A DNA stretch of 64,000 nt from Nocardioides ferulae (GCF_003660455.1 NZ_QZVR01000018.1:62001-126000), one strand, 5' to 3'. Positions 14,265-23,674 are shown, numbered from the stretch's first letter. The notes: generated by a model not told the origin, from the sequence alone. Made by a program: numbers and translations.

Positions 14265-17048
14265 ATGCGTCGAACCATCCGTGCCGCACTCGTCACCGCG
14301 GGCCTGACCGCGGCCCTGGGCGCGAGCGCGCTCCCGGCCCAGGCCGTCGGCCCGGACGACGACGAGCGAGCCATCGCCCGGCACTCACTGCGCGGGCCGC
14401 TCACCGACCAGAGCTTCTACTTCGTGATGGCCGACCGGTTCGCCAACGGCGACACCGGCAACGACACCGGCGGACTCACCGGCGGGCCGAACGAGACCGG
14501 CTTCGACCCCACGGCGCGCGGGTTCTACCAGGGCGGCGACCTCGCCGGCCTGACCGGACAGCTCGACTACATCGAGGGTCTCGGCACCGACGCGATCTGG
14601 TTGACCCCGGTGTTCAAGAACAAGGCGGTCCAGCTCGAAGACGGCCCCTCGGCCGGCTACCACGGCTACTGGATCACCGACTTCACGCAGATCGACCCCC
14701 ACCTCGGCTCCAACGACGAGCTGACCGCGTTGGTCGACGCTGCCCACGAGCGGGGCATGAAGGTCTTCTTCGACATCATCACCAACCACACCGCCGACGT
14801 GATCGGCTACGAGCAGGGCTCCCGCACCGCCTACGTCCCCAAGGACGTCGAGCCCTACCGCGACGCCGACGGCGAGCCGTTCGACGACCGCGACTTCGCC
14901 GGCGGCCCGCTCTCCGACCAGGCGTTCCCCGAGCTCGACCCGGCCACCTCGTTCCCGTACGTCCCGGTGCTCGATGACGGCGAGGAGGACCTCAAGGTCC
15001 CCGCCTGGCTCAACGATCTCTCGCTCTACCACAACCGCGGCAACACCACCTTCACCGGCGAGGACAGCCAGTACGGCGACTTCTTCGGCCTCGACGACCT
15101 GTTCACCGAGCACCCGACGGTCCGCGACGGCATGATCGACATCTACCGCACCTGGGTCGAGGACTTCGGCATCGACGGCTTCCGCATCGACACGATGAAG
15201 CACGTCGACGACGCGTTCTGGGAGTCGTTCGGCCCGGCCCTGCTCGAGACCGCCCACGAGCAGGGCAACGACGACTTCCTGATGTTCGGCGAGGTCGCCC
15301 TCGACGGCAGCGGCGCCGCGGCGAAGGCGTTCACCTCGCACTACACGACCTCGGCGCAGATGCAGGCGATCCTCGACTTCCCGTTCCAGTGGGCGGCCGA
15401 GGACTTCGCTGCGAAGTCCCAGGGCAACAGCCGGCTCGGCCGGTTCTTCCGCAACGACGACTGGTACACCGACGCCGACTCGAACGTGTACTCGCTGCCG
15501 ACCTTCCTCGGCAACCACGACATGGGCCGGTTCGGCTTCTTCGTCGGTGCCGAGAACCCCGACGCCGACGCCGACGAGCTGCTGGCGCGAGACCGGCTCG
15601 GCCACGAGCTGATGTTCCTCTCCCGCGGGCAGCCGGTCGTCTACTACGGCGACGAGCAGGGCTTCACCGGCGGTGGCCCCGGCAACGACCAGTACGCCCG
15701 GCAGACGATGTTCGCCAGCCAGGTTCCCGACTATGCCGACGACGTCCAGCTCGGCACCGACGGCAAGACCCCGGCCACCGACAGCTTCGACCCCGAGCAC
15801 CCGCTCTACCGCACGATCGCCGACCTCGACGCGCTCACCGAGCGACACCCGGCCCTGCGCGACGGCGCCCACCAGATGCGCTTCGCCTCCGCCGGCGGTC
15901 CGGGCCTGGTGGCCTTCTCCCGGATCGACGCCCGTGAGCAGCGCGAGTACGTCGTGGCGCTGAACAACGGGGAGAGCCAGGCAACCGCACGGGTCCGCAC
16001 CTACGTGCCGCGAGCCACCTTCCGCAAGATCTACGGCGAGGGGCCGAAGCGGCTGCGCACCAACGGGTCGCGCGCCCTGAAGGTCAGCCTGCCGGCACTG
16101 TCCACCGGCGTCTACGCGCTGGTGGGCCGGGTTCCCGAGTCCCGCCGGGCGCCCCAGGTGAAGATCGGCCGGGTCTCGCCGGCCGCGGTCGCGCGCAGCC
16201 GGATGCAGGTGCCGGCCCGTGTCGGCGGCACCTCCTTCAACGAGGTCACCTTCTCCGCCCGCGTCGCCGGCGGCCGCTGGCACAGCATCGGCACCGACGA
16301 CACCCGCCCCTACCGCGTCTTCCACGACGTCTCCGACCTTGCTCCGGGCGTGCGGCTGCGCTACCGCGCGGCCGTGCTCGACAACGCCGGCCACAGCCGG
16401 ACCAGCCGGCCGGTCGGGTCGCGCGTCCCGTCACCGTCGATCACGGTGAACGCCCCCGGGGCCGGCACGGTCTCGGCGATCGACCCACTCACCGTGGCCG
16501 CGACCGTCGACCCCGAGCGGCCCACCCAGAGCGTCCGGTTCGAGCGCGCCGTCGGCGACGGCGACTGGCAGACGATCGGCACCGACACCTCGTCCCCGGC
16601 CTACCAGGTCACCGACGACGTCTCCGACCTGCCGCTGGGCACCGAGCTGCGCTACCGGGCGATCCTGCTCGAGCCGGGCGCCCCCGAGGTGACCAGCGCC
16701 GAAGTGGTGGTCACCACCGCACCGCCCACGCCCGCGCGCGACACGGTGACGCTGGTCGGTGACCTGCAGAGCGAGGTCGGCTGCCCCGAGGACTGGAGCC
16801 CCGCCTGCGAGCAGTCGCGGCTGGCGTTCGACGAGACCGACGGCAAGTGGCACGGCACGTTCGACCTGCCCGCCGGCACCTGGAGCTGGAAGGTCGCCAT
16901 CGACGGCTCGTGGGACGAGAACTACGGCGCCGGAGGCGCGGCCGGCGGCGACAACCTCAGCCTGGAGGTCCCCGAGGGCGGCGGCAGCTACGTCTTCACC
17001 TGGGACCAGTCCAGCCACGTCCCCTCGGTGGAGCCGGCTACGCCGTAG
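14265..17048 (+). CDS. Secreted alpha-amylase (GH13) with C-terminal starch-type modules
   Basis: The product is 927 residues, with a Sec signal peptide ending at about ALPAQA. The GH13 barrel spans about residues 45-540: DAIWLTPVF, nucleophile Asp in GFRIDTMKHVD (about 309), acid/base Glu in MFGEVALD (about 342) and transition-state Asp in LGNHDMGRF (about 419). The barrel's own beta domain follows, then two Ig-like modules (about 625-820; both carry a TIGTD or SIGTDD turn and a DVSDL...LRYRA motif) and a final domain with CPEDWSPACEQSRL and VAIDGSWDENYG, like the X25 module of pullulanases. It probably degrades starch or glycogen outside the cell. RBS is GGAGGG; a perfect hairpin follows. 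Confidence 0.92.
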   Translation: MRRTIRAALVTAGLTAALGASALPAQAVGPDDDERAIARHSLRGPLTDQSFYFVMADRFANGDTGNDTGGLTGGPNETGFDPTARGFYQGGDLAGLTGQLDYIEGLGTDAIWLTPVFKNKAVQLEDGPSAGYHGYWITDFTQIDPHLGSNDELTALVDAAHERGMKVFFDIITNHTADVIGYEQGSRTAYVPKDVEPYRDADGEPFDDRDFAGGPLSDQAFPELDPATSFPYVPVLDDGEEDLKVPAWLNDLSLYHNRGNTTFTGEDSQYGDFFGLDDLFTEHPTVRDGMIDIYRTWVEDFGIDGFRIDTMKHVDDAFWESFGPALLETAHEQGNDDFLMFGEVALDGSGAAAKAFTSHYTTSAQMQAILDFPFQWAAEDFAAKSQGNSRLGRFFRNDDWYTDADSNVYSLPTFLGNHDMGRFGFFVGAENPDADADELLARDRLGHELMFLSRGQPVVYYGDEQGFTGGGPGNDQYARQTMFASQVPDYADDVQLGTDGKTPATDSFDPEHPLYRTIADLDALTERHPALRDGAHQMRFASAGGPGLVAFSRIDAREQREYVVALNNGESQATARVRTYVPRATFRKIYGEGPKRLRTNGSRALKVSLPALSTGVYALVGRVPESRRAPQVKIGRVSPAAVARSRMQVPARVGGTSFNEVTFSARVAGGRWHSIGTDDTRPYRVFHDVSDLAPGVRLRYRAAVLDNAGHSRTSRPVGSRVPSPSITVNAPGAGTVSAIDPLTVAATVDPERPTQSVRFERAVGDGDWQTIGTDTSSPAYQVTDDVSDLPLGTELRYRAILLEPGAPEVTSAEVVVTTAPPTPARDTVTLVGDLQSEVGCPEDWSPACEQSRLAFDETDGKWHGTFDLPAGTWSWKVAIDGSWDENYGAGGAAGGDNLSLEVPEGGGSYVFTWDQSSHVPSVEPATP

Positions 17049-17069
17049 GAGCCCGACCGACCCGGCTGC

Positions 17070-17101
17070 GGGGCCGGCGACGCGATGGCGTCGCCGGCCC
17101 C
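17070..17101 (+). terminator. Terminator hairpin after amylase
   Basis: A perfect 14-bp stem (GGGGCCGGCGACGC) with GATG tetraloop lies 22 bp after the stop. Confidence 0.75.
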
Positions 17102-17130
17102 GACGCATGTCCGCCGGCGGCGCGGGGAAC

Positions 17131-17179
17131 ATCCCCCTGGGGGGAATGGTTAGGCTAAGGACCAACCCCCCAGGGGGAT
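17131..17179. promoter_or_regulatory. Twin CsoR/CstR-like operators flanking a -10 element
   Basis: ATCCCCCTGGGGGG (17131-17144) and its exact reverse complement CCCCCCAGGGGGAT (17166-17179) each form a near-palindromic C-run/G-run box. Between them lies TAGGCT, a plausible -10. CsoR-family regulators, including the persulfide sensor CstR, bind boxes of this kind, so the downstream persulfide genes are probably derepressed by sulfide. No CsoR/CstR gene lies in the window. Confidence 0.7.
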
Positions 17180-17227
17180 ACCGCCAGCGAGTACCCGCGC
17201 GGCCGTCGGCCGCAGGAAGGCAACCGC

Positions 17228-17566
17228 ATGCACCCGACCAACCAGACCCTGCCCCGCGAGGTGGACGTCGCGAGCGCCGCGTCGGTGCTCGAGAGCGACA
17301 CGGCCACCGTCCTCGACGTGCGCGAGCCGATGGAGTACGTCGAGGCGCACGTGCCCGGCGTCCAGTTCATCCCGATGAGCCAGCTCGCCGCCCGTCTCGA
17401 CGAGCTCGACCGCGGGCGCCCGGTCTACGTGATCTGCGCCAGCGGCAACCGCAGCCTCGCCGTGGCGGACTTCCTCGGCGCGCAGGGCTTCTCCGCCACC
17501 TCGGTCGCCGGAGGCACCACCGCCTGGATCCGGTCCGGTCGCCCGGTCGAGAGCGGGCGCGCATGA
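17228..17566 (+). CDS. Single-domain rhodanese
   Basis: This 112-residue sulfurtransferase has the rhodanese fold with VLDVREPMEYVEAHVPG and the active-site loop CASGNRS (Cys70), which carries the persulfide. It probably moves sulfane sulfur between low-molecular-weight thiols and the CstB-like enzyme encoded next. AGGAAGG precedes the ATG. Its stop overlaps the next start (ATGA). It is the first gene after the twin operators. Confidence 0.92.
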   Translation: MHPTNQTLPREVDVASAASVLESDTATVLDVREPMEYVEAHVPGVQFIPMSQLAARLDELDRGRPVYVICASGNRSLAVADFLGAQGFSATSVAGGTTAWIRSGRPVESGRA

Positions 17567-18966
17567 ACGCCCCGACGCAGCGGGTCGACGGCCTGACCGT
17601 CGTGCCGCTCGAGACCCCGTCGCTCGGCGACCGCAGCTACCTCGTCCACGACGGCACCGTCGCGTTCGTCGTCGACCCACAGCGCGACATCGACCGGGTG
17701 CTCGCCCTGCTCGAGGAGCACGACGTCCGGCTGACCCACGTCTTCGAGACCCACATCCACAACGACTACGTCACCGGCGGACTGGCCCTGGCCCGGGCCA
17801 CCGGCGCCGCCTACCTCGTCAACGCCGAGGACGACGTGGCCTTCGACCGCACCCCGGTGCGCGACGGTGACACCGTCGCCGTCGGCGTCCGGATGCAGGT
17901 GACGGCGGTCGCGACCCCCGGGCACACGTTCACCCACCTGTCCTACACGCTCACCGATCGCGCGCAGGCGGACGAGGAGGGCACCATCGGGGTCTTCTCG
18001 GGCGGCTCGCTGCTCTACGGCTCGACGGGCCGGCCCGACCTGCTCGGGCCCGACCACACCGATGCTCTGGTGCGCCACCAGCACGCCTCCGCGCACCGGC
18101 TGGCCGACCTGCTCCCCGACGACGCCGAGGTCTTCCCCACCCACGGCTTCGGCTCCTTCTGCTCGGCCACGCAGTCCGAGGCGACCTCCTCGACGATCGG
18201 TGAGGAGCGGCGGGCGAACCCGGCACTGACCCAGGACGAGGAGACCTACGTCCGGGAGCTGCTCGACGGCCTGGGCGCCTGGCCCGCCTACTACGCCCAC
18301 ATGGCCCCGGCCAACGCAGCGGGGCCGGGCGCACCCGACCTCAGCCCCCCGCAGCGCGCCGACGCCGCCGAGTTGCGGCAGCGGATCGAGGCCGGCGAGT
18401 GGGTGGTCGACCTGCGCAACCGCACGGCCTTCGCCGCCGGCCACGCCGCCGGCACCCTCAACTTCGGGCTCGACGGCTCGTTCTCCACCTATCTGGGCTG
18501 GCTGATCCCGTGGGGCACTCCTGTCACGCTCCTCGGCGCCACCGCCGAGGACGTCGCCGAGGCCCAGCGCGAGCTGGTGCGAATCGGCATCGACCGCCCC
18601 GCCGCGCACGCCACCGGCGGCCCCGAGGACTGGTCCGACCAGGCGCCGACCTCGTTCCCGACCGCCACGTTCACCGAGCTGGCGCAGGTGCGCCATCACC
18701 GCCCGGTGACCGTGCTCGACGTGCGCCGCGCCGAGGAGTACGACGACACGCACATCGACGACGCCCTCCACATCGCCCTGCACGAGCTGCTCGACCGCCT
18801 CGACGAGGTGCCGCAGGGCGAGGTGTGGGTGCACTGCGCCTCCGGCTACCGGGCCTCGATCGCCGCCTCGCTGCTCGACGCGGCCGGCCACCGGGTCGTC
18901 GCCATCGACGACGAGTTCGAGGACGCCGAGAAGTCCGGGCTCGACATGGTGCGGCAGGCGGCCTGA
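17563..18966 (+). CDS. CstB-like persulfide dioxygenase with tandem rhodanese domains
   Basis: The product is 467 residues. The N-terminal metallo-beta-lactamase domain has the persulfide-dioxygenase iron-site motif HIHND (64-68), GHTFTHLSY and HGFGS. The first rhodanese-like domain (about 270-355) lacks a cysteine, while the second (about 370-467) has the active loop CASGYRAS with Cys425. This order, a dioxygenase plus an inactive and an active rhodanese, is that of Staphylococcus CstB, which converts persulfides to thiosulfate. The long upstream open frame is not coding; the ATG at 17563 fits homology and couples to the rhodanese gene. Confidence 0.9.
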   Translation: MNAPTQRVDGLTVVPLETPSLGDRSYLVHDGTVAFVVDPQRDIDRVLALLEEHDVRLTHVFETHIHNDYVTGGLALARATGAAYLVNAEDDVAFDRTPVRDGDTVAVGVRMQVTAVATPGHTFTHLSYTLTDRAQADEEGTIGVFSGGSLLYGSTGRPDLLGPDHTDALVRHQHASAHRLADLLPDDAEVFPTHGFGSFCSATQSEATSSTIGEERRANPALTQDEETYVRELLDGLGAWPAYYAHMAPANAAGPGAPDLSPPQRADAAELRQRIEAGEWVVDLRNRTAFAAGHAAGTLNFGLDGSFSTYLGWLIPWGTPVTLLGATAEDVAEAQRELVRIGIDRPAAHATGGPEDWSDQAPTSFPTATFTELAQVRHHRPVTVLDVRRAEEYDDTHIDDALHIALHELLDRLDEVPQGEVWVHCASGYRASIAASLLDAAGHRVVAIDDEFEDAEKSGLDMVRQAA

Positions 18967-18970
18967 CTCC

Positions 18971-19792
18971 GTGTCCGTCATCCTGGCCGTCGCGGCCGGG
19001 CTCCTGATCGGGCTCAGCCTCGGCGCGCTCGGTGGCGGCGGCTCGATCCTGGCCGTTCCCGTCCTGGTCTACCTGCTCGACCAGTCCCCCTCGCAGGCCA
19101 CCACGGGCTCGCTCGTCGTGGTGGGCGTGACCTCGCTGATCGGCGCGGTCTCAGCCCACCGCCGCGGCCGCGTGCTCGTCGGCCGGGGGCTGGTCTTCGG
19201 CGGGGTCGGCGTCGCTGGGGCCGCCGCCGGCGCCAGAGCCGCCGCCCGGGTCGGCGACGACGTGCTATTGGGTGCGTTCGCGGTCCTGATGCTCGTGGTC
19301 GGCCTGGTGATGGCGGTGCGCCAGCTGCGCGGGCGCAACCGTCCCGGAGGTGACCAACCACCACCTCAGTTCGACGATCCGATCATCACGTTCCGGCCCA
19401 CCTTCGCCTGTCAGTGCCCCCGCGCCCTCAAGGTGCTGGTGACCGCCACCGCAGTCGGCCTGCTGACCGGGTTCCTCGGCGTGGGCGGCGGGTTCCTGGT
19501 GGTGCCGGCCCTCGTGGTGGCTCTCTCGCTGCCGATGGCGTACGCCGCGGGCACCTCGCTGGTGGCGATCTCGCTGACCAGCGCGGCCGCCCTCACCGTC
19601 CGCGCCGGCTCGGGCGTGGCCCCCGACTGGCCGCTCGTGCTGCTGCTCACCGCGGCCTCCGCGGCAGCGGCGGTGCTCGGCACCCGGCTGGCGGCACGCA
19701 CCGACAGCCGACGGCTCGCCGCCGCGTTCACGGCCCTGGTGCTGGGGGTGGCCGCCTACACCGCCAGCCAGGCGCTGCCGGCGCTGGTCTGA
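18971..19792 (+). CDS. TauE/SafE-family sulfite or sulfur-anion exporter
   Basis: This 273-residue membrane protein has about eight helices arranged as two halves, each opening with a Gly-rich repeat (GLSLGALGGGGSILAVPVLV and GLLTGFLGVGGGFLVVPALV), the TauE/SafE signature. The loop between halves contains FACQCPRALK, a CxC pair seen in homologues encoded beside sulfur genes, possibly a metal or persulfide contact. Following a rhodanese and a persulfide dioxygenase, it is likely to export sulfite or thiosulfate. It begins with GTG 5 bp after the upstream stop. Confidence 0.88.
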   Translation: MSVILAVAAGLLIGLSLGALGGGGSILAVPVLVYLLDQSPSQATTGSLVVVGVTSLIGAVSAHRRGRVLVGRGLVFGGVGVAGAAAGARAAARVGDDVLLGAFAVLMLVVGLVMAVRQLRGRNRPGGDQPPPQFDDPIITFRPTFACQCPRALKVLVTATAVGLLTGFLGVGGGFLVVPALVVALSLPMAYAAGTSLVAISLTSAAALTVRAGSGVAPDWPLVLLLTAASAAAAVLGTRLAARTDSRRLAAAFTALVLGVAAYTASQALPALV

Positions 19793-19877
19793 TTCGGTTG
19801 AGCGGTAAAGTCGCACGCCTCCACCAGCGGCATCGCGCTGCCGCGACGGATCCCCCCGACTGATAGCGTCGCCGTCC

Positions 19878-21977
19878 ATGAGCACCACGACGTCGCTCGC
19901 GGTGCAGCGACGTCACTTCCACACCGCACTGATCGCCTACGGGCTCGGTTGTGTGGTCTTGGCGCTGCTCTACTTCCCCGCCTGGTCCGCCGGCATCGCG
20001 GAGGCCGCGAGTCTCGCCGGACTCCTCGCCGTCCCAGCGGCCGGCATCGTGGGCTGCCTGCTGCGCGCCCGGGTGACCAGCGGACGCCGTCGACGCGCCT
20101 GGCTGCTGATCGTCGTGGCCGGCGCGGTGGCCATGCTCTCCAACGTCTGGACCGCAGCCGCGGGGTCGGACCCGGTCGACCACCCCAGCCTGGTGTCCGA
20201 CCTGCTGATCATCTCCGCGCAGCTGCTCGCCATCGCCTCACTGATCCAGTTCCCGACCGCGCGGCGGCGCCGGTTCGACCTGATGCTCATCGGGCTCGAC
20301 GCGCTCGTCATGGGCATGGCCGTGCTCTCCTCCACGATCGTGCTCGTCTATGGCGAGGTGCTCGACTCCGTCAGCGACTTCGACGGCCCCACCCGCTACA
20401 CGTCACTGCTCTTCCCGCCCCTCGACGTCGTGCTCGCCACGGTGGCGCTCCTGCTGGTCCTGCGCAGCTCGGGAACGGACCGACCACCGTTGGTTCTGGT
20501 CGCTAGCGGGTTCGTGATGTACGCCGTGACCGACCTCGCGTTCGCGGTTCAGGTGGCGCAGGCGAGTTTCGAGTTCGGCACGGTCGTCGACCTCGGCTGG
20601 ATGGCCGGCTACCTGCTGATCGGCCTCGCCTCCTGGTACCCCAGCGTCCCCCAGCGCCAGCCCGTAGCCACCGACGTCACCTCACGCACGGTCGACACCG
20701 CACTGGTCTACAGCGTCCTGCTGTTCGCCGCGTCCGTCCAGCTGGTCGCCAGCCGCAGCTTCACCCTCACCCAAGGCGGGCTGTGGCTGGTGCTGGTGCT
20801 CGCGGTCGCCACCCGGCAGATCCTGCTCAGCTACGACAACGCCACGCTGCGCCGCGGGTTGGAGCGCCAGGTGCGCGCCCAGACCGACGACCTGAGGCGG
20901 CTGGCCCGGCAGAACGAGGTGCTGCTCGCGTCGGTCGGCGACGGCATCTACGGCGTCGACGCCGACGGTCGGATCACCTTCGTCAACCCCTCCGGAGCAG
21001 CGGCCCTGGGCTACCGCGCCGACGAGCTGCTCGGTCGTCACGCGCACGAGGAGTTCCACGCCCCCGCACCCGACGGCACGGCGTACCCGTTCGAGGGTTG
21101 CTACATCGCCGAGGCCATCACCCAGGGGCTGTCTGCCAACGCCGAGGAGGACACCTACCTGCGTCGTGATCGGCAGCCGTTCCCGGTCGAGATCACCGCC
21201 AGCCCCCTGCTCGACGACCACCAGGTCCGTGGCGCGGTCGTGGTCTTCCGCGACGTCACCCAGCGCCGTGAGATCGACCGGATGAAGAACGAGTTCCTCT
21301 CGGTCGTCAGCCATGAGCTGCGGACCCCGCTGACCTCGATTCGAGGATCGCTCGGGCTCATTGCCAGCGGTCGGTTCGGCGCCCTCAACGAACGTGGCGA
21401 GTCGCTGGTGTCGATCGCGCTCGAGAGCAGCGAGCGTCTCACCCGGCTGATCAACGACCTGCTGGACCTCGAACGGATCGAGGGCGGCAACCGCCCCCTC
21501 GACCTGCACCAGCACGAGGCAGCCGACCTGGTGACCGGCTCGGTCACCGAGATGCAGGGCTTCGCCCGCGACCGTGGGGTGCGGCTGGTGGCCGCCCCGA
21601 GCTCCGGGCGCGTCGTCGCCGACCGGGACCGCATCGTGCAGACGCTCACCAACCTGCTCAACAATGCGATCAAGTACTCGGACGAGGGCGGCGAGGTGAC
21701 GGTCGAGGCCCGCCTGCACGAGACGGAGGTCACCTTCCGCGTGTGCGACCAGGGCCGTGGCATCCCGTCGGACAAACTGGAGTCGGTCTTCGAGCGGTTC
21801 CAGCAGGTCGACTCCTCCGACGCCCGTCAGAAGGGGGGCACCGGTCTCGGTCTCGCGATCAGCCGTGAGATCGTCCAACGGCACGGCGGCCGGATCTGGG
21901 CCGAGAGCGAGCTCGGCAGCGGCACGACCGTCACCTTCACTCTGCCCGCCAGCGGGCACGGCCCGGCCCCGCACTGA
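19878..21977 (+). CDS. Sensor histidine kinase with ten-helix membrane domain and PAS
   Basis: The product is 699 residues. The first 320 hold about ten membrane helices with no large extracellular domain, suggesting sensing in or near the membrane. A short coiled segment leads to a PAS domain (about 345-455), then the kinase: H box SHELRTPL with His479, N box NLLNNAIKY, G1 DQGRGIP, F box ERFQQVD and G2 GTGLGLAI. It lies upstream of a decarboxylase, a GNAT-like protein and a stand-alone receiver domain on the same strand. TAGCGT eight bases before the ATG suggests leaderless transcription. Confidence 0.9.
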   Translation: MSTTTSLAVQRRHFHTALIAYGLGCVVLALLYFPAWSAGIAEAASLAGLLAVPAAGIVGCLLRARVTSGRRRRAWLLIVVAGAVAMLSNVWTAAAGSDPVDHPSLVSDLLIISAQLLAIASLIQFPTARRRRFDLMLIGLDALVMGMAVLSSTIVLVYGEVLDSVSDFDGPTRYTSLLFPPLDVVLATVALLLVLRSSGTDRPPLVLVASGFVMYAVTDLAFAVQVAQASFEFGTVVDLGWMAGYLLIGLASWYPSVPQRQPVATDVTSRTVDTALVYSVLLFAASVQLVASRSFTLTQGGLWLVLVLAVATRQILLSYDNATLRRGLERQVRAQTDDLRRLARQNEVLLASVGDGIYGVDADGRITFVNPSGAAALGYRADELLGRHAHEEFHAPAPDGTAYPFEGCYIAEAITQGLSANAEEDTYLRRDRQPFPVEITASPLLDDHQVRGAVVVFRDVTQRREIDRMKNEFLSVVSHELRTPLTSIRGSLGLIASGRFGALNERGESLVSIALESSERLTRLINDLLDLERIEGGNRPLDLHQHEAADLVTGSVTEMQGFARDRGVRLVAAPSSGRVVADRDRIVQTLTNLLNNAIKYSDEGGEVTVEARLHETEVTFRVCDQGRGIPSDKLESVFERFQQVDSSDARQKGGTGLGLAISREIVQRHGGRIWAESELGSGTTVTFTLPASGHGPAPH

Positions 21978-22012
21978 ACCGACATCCCCGAACGAAGGAG
22001 CACCGCCCCGCC

Positions 22013-22543
22013 ATGCCCGCCCCCGGCCACCATCTCGACCTGCCCCGAGGTGTCGACATCACGGTGCGCGCAGCCACCGGCAGCGGCACCACGCCCCTGT
22101 CGGCGTTCGACACCGCACTCCTCGCGGCGGGAGTCGCGAACTTCAACCTGATCCCCCTGTCCTCGGTGATCCCCCCGCACAGCACGGTGCGGCTCACGAC
22201 CGAGCCGCTGGCCGGCACCCACGGCGACCGGCTCTACTGCGTGATGTCGTCCGCCCAGGCCGCTGTCCCCGGTGACGAGGTCTGGGCCGGGATCGGCTGG
22301 GTCGTGGACGCCGAGAACGGCAAGGGCCTGTTCGTGGAGCACCACGCCGCGACCGAGGAGGTCCTGCGTGACCTGATCGAGTCCAGCCTCGCCGACATGT
22401 GCCGCAACCGAGGCGGCGGCTACGGCGAGGTGCAGACGGCGGTGTCCCACGCCCGCTGCGAGGAGCAGCCGGTGTGCGCGCTGGTGCTGGCTGCGTACGA
22501 GGTGGAAGGCTGGAACGTCGACAGGGGGGAGAGCGATGTCTGA
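22013..22543 (+). CDS. Pyruvoyl-dependent arginine decarboxylase-like proenzyme
   Basis: The product is 176 residues. The strongest match is to the PvlArgDC family: TPLSAFDTALLAAGVANFNL, then the self-cleavage site PLSSVIPP (Ser50-Ser51, giving an N-terminal pyruvoyl group on the beta chain) and GLFVEHHA with Glu109, the proton donor position in the archaeal enzyme. It should release CO2 from arginine or a related amino acid to give agmatine or a similar amine. Substrate is not proven: the family also includes members with other preferences. The next gene begins inside this one (8-nt overlap), so the amine is probably used by that product. Confidence 0.85.
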   Translation: MPAPGHHLDLPRGVDITVRAATGSGTTPLSAFDTALLAAGVANFNLIPLSSVIPPHSTVRLTTEPLAGTHGDRLYCVMSSAQAAVPGDEVWAGIGWVVDAENGKGLFVEHHAATEEVLRDLIESSLADMCRNRGGGYGEVQTAVSHARCEEQPVCALVLAAYEVEGWNVDRGESDV

Positions 22544-23090
22544 GCAGTCGATCCGGGTCACCGTCGAGTCCGACCTCGACGAGGTGACCGCCGAGCGCTA
22601 CTACGACCTCTACTACGACACCTTCAAGGACCTGGAGACCCGGGCGGTCGCCCGCCAGCTGCTGCACCGCCACGAGTTCCTCGAGGAGATCCACGACCCC
22701 CGGGTGATGAAGTACGTCGCCTGGGACGGCGACCGGCCGATCGGGCTGACCACGCTCACCAAGGACCTCGCGACGGTGCCGTGGATCAGCCCGGCCTACT
22801 TCGCCCACCACTACCCCGAGCACACCGCGCGCGGCATCGTCTACTACCTCGGGTTCACGCTGGTCGAGCGCGAGCACCAGCAGAGCAGCGTCTTCACCGC
22901 GATGATCGACGCGGTCATCGACGAGGTCCACACGGTCCGCGGCGTCTGCGCGTGGGACATGTGCCACTACAACAACGAGATCCTGGGGCTGGGCCCGATC
23001 GTGGCGAAGATGCTGGGCGACCTGCCCGGTCTCGAGGTCGGCGTGGTCGACACCCAGACCTACTTCGCCGGCGTCCACGAGCTCGGCTAG
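22536..23090 (+). CDS. GNAT-like acyltransferase-fold protein
   Basis: The product is 184 residues. The pattern of a central strand after GDRPIGLTTLTKDL, the helix at QQSSVFTAMIDAVIDEV and the strand GVCAWDMCHYNNE resembles the N-acyltransferase (GNAT) fold, but the classical acetyl-CoA loop is not clear, so the assignment is tentative. Its overlap with the decarboxylase gene suggests it acylates or binds the decarboxylation product. No signal or membrane segment is seen. Confidence 0.5.
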   Translation: MSEQSIRVTVESDLDEVTAERYYDLYYDTFKDLETRAVARQLLHRHEFLEEIHDPRVMKYVAWDGDRPIGLTTLTKDLATVPWISPAYFAHHYPEHTARGIVYYLGFTLVEREHQQSSVFTAMIDAVIDEVHTVRGVCAWDMCHYNNEILGLGPIVAKMLGDLPGLEVGVVDTQTYFAGVHELG

Positions 23091-23197
23091 GCCCGCCGGG
23101 GGCCGACGGGTGGCCGCCGATCAGCGAGCGCGGCCGGCCGACCCCTAGCATGCAGGTCCGGCGTCAGGGAGGGCGCCGGGAAGGGAAGTGCTCGGTG

Positions 23198-23569
23198 GTG
23201 CCCAGCGTGCTGGTGGTCGACGACGACGACGACGTCCGTGAGATCACCCAGATCGCACTCGAGGCGATCGGCGGCTGGAACGTGCTCGCGGCCAGCGGCG
23301 GGCAGGAGGGGTTCGAGCTGGCGCTCGAGCACCTGCCGGACGCCGTGCTGCTCGACGTGATGATGCCCGGCCTCGACGGGCCCGCGACCTTCCGGCTGCT
23401 GCGCGCCGACGAGCGCACCCGAGAGATTCCCGTGGTGCTGCTGACCGCGAAGGTGCAGGTCGGGGACCGTCAGGTGTGGGACGACCTCGACGTGGCGGGC
23501 GTGATCTCCAAGCCGTTCGACCCGATGACGCTCGCGACCGAGGTGAGCCGGATCCTCGGCTGGCCCTAG
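23198..23569 (+). CDS. Single-domain response regulator (receiver only)
   Basis: The product is 123 residues: acidic pocket VDDDDD, phosphoacceptor Asp53 in LLDVMMPGLDG, signalling Thr in LLTAK, and the conserved Lys in ISKPFDP. There is no output domain, so it must act by protein contact, as CheY- or Spo0F-like receivers do. GTGs at 23195 and 23198 are both possible starts; AAGGGAAG lies upstream. It is the fourth gene after the histidine kinase, which lacks its own receiver, and is probably its partner. Confidence 0.88.
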   Translation: MPSVLVVDDDDDVREITQIALEAIGGWNVLAASGGQEGFELALEHLPDAVLLDVMMPGLDGPATFRLLRADERTREIPVVLLTAKVQVGDRQVWDDLDVAGVISKPFDPMTLATEVSRILGWP

Positions 23570-23674
23570 CACCCGGGCCGGATCGACCGCCACCCGACAC
23601 CTGTGGGTGGCGTCCCGGTCACCCGCCGTTGACGTCGCCCGCCCACCGTCGGAGGTGCCCGGCCACCCACCGGG

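Noticed and set aside
22536-23090. LuxI-type autoinducer synthase
   Set aside because: The conserved LuxI residues are not present; only a general acyltransferase-like fold can be argued.
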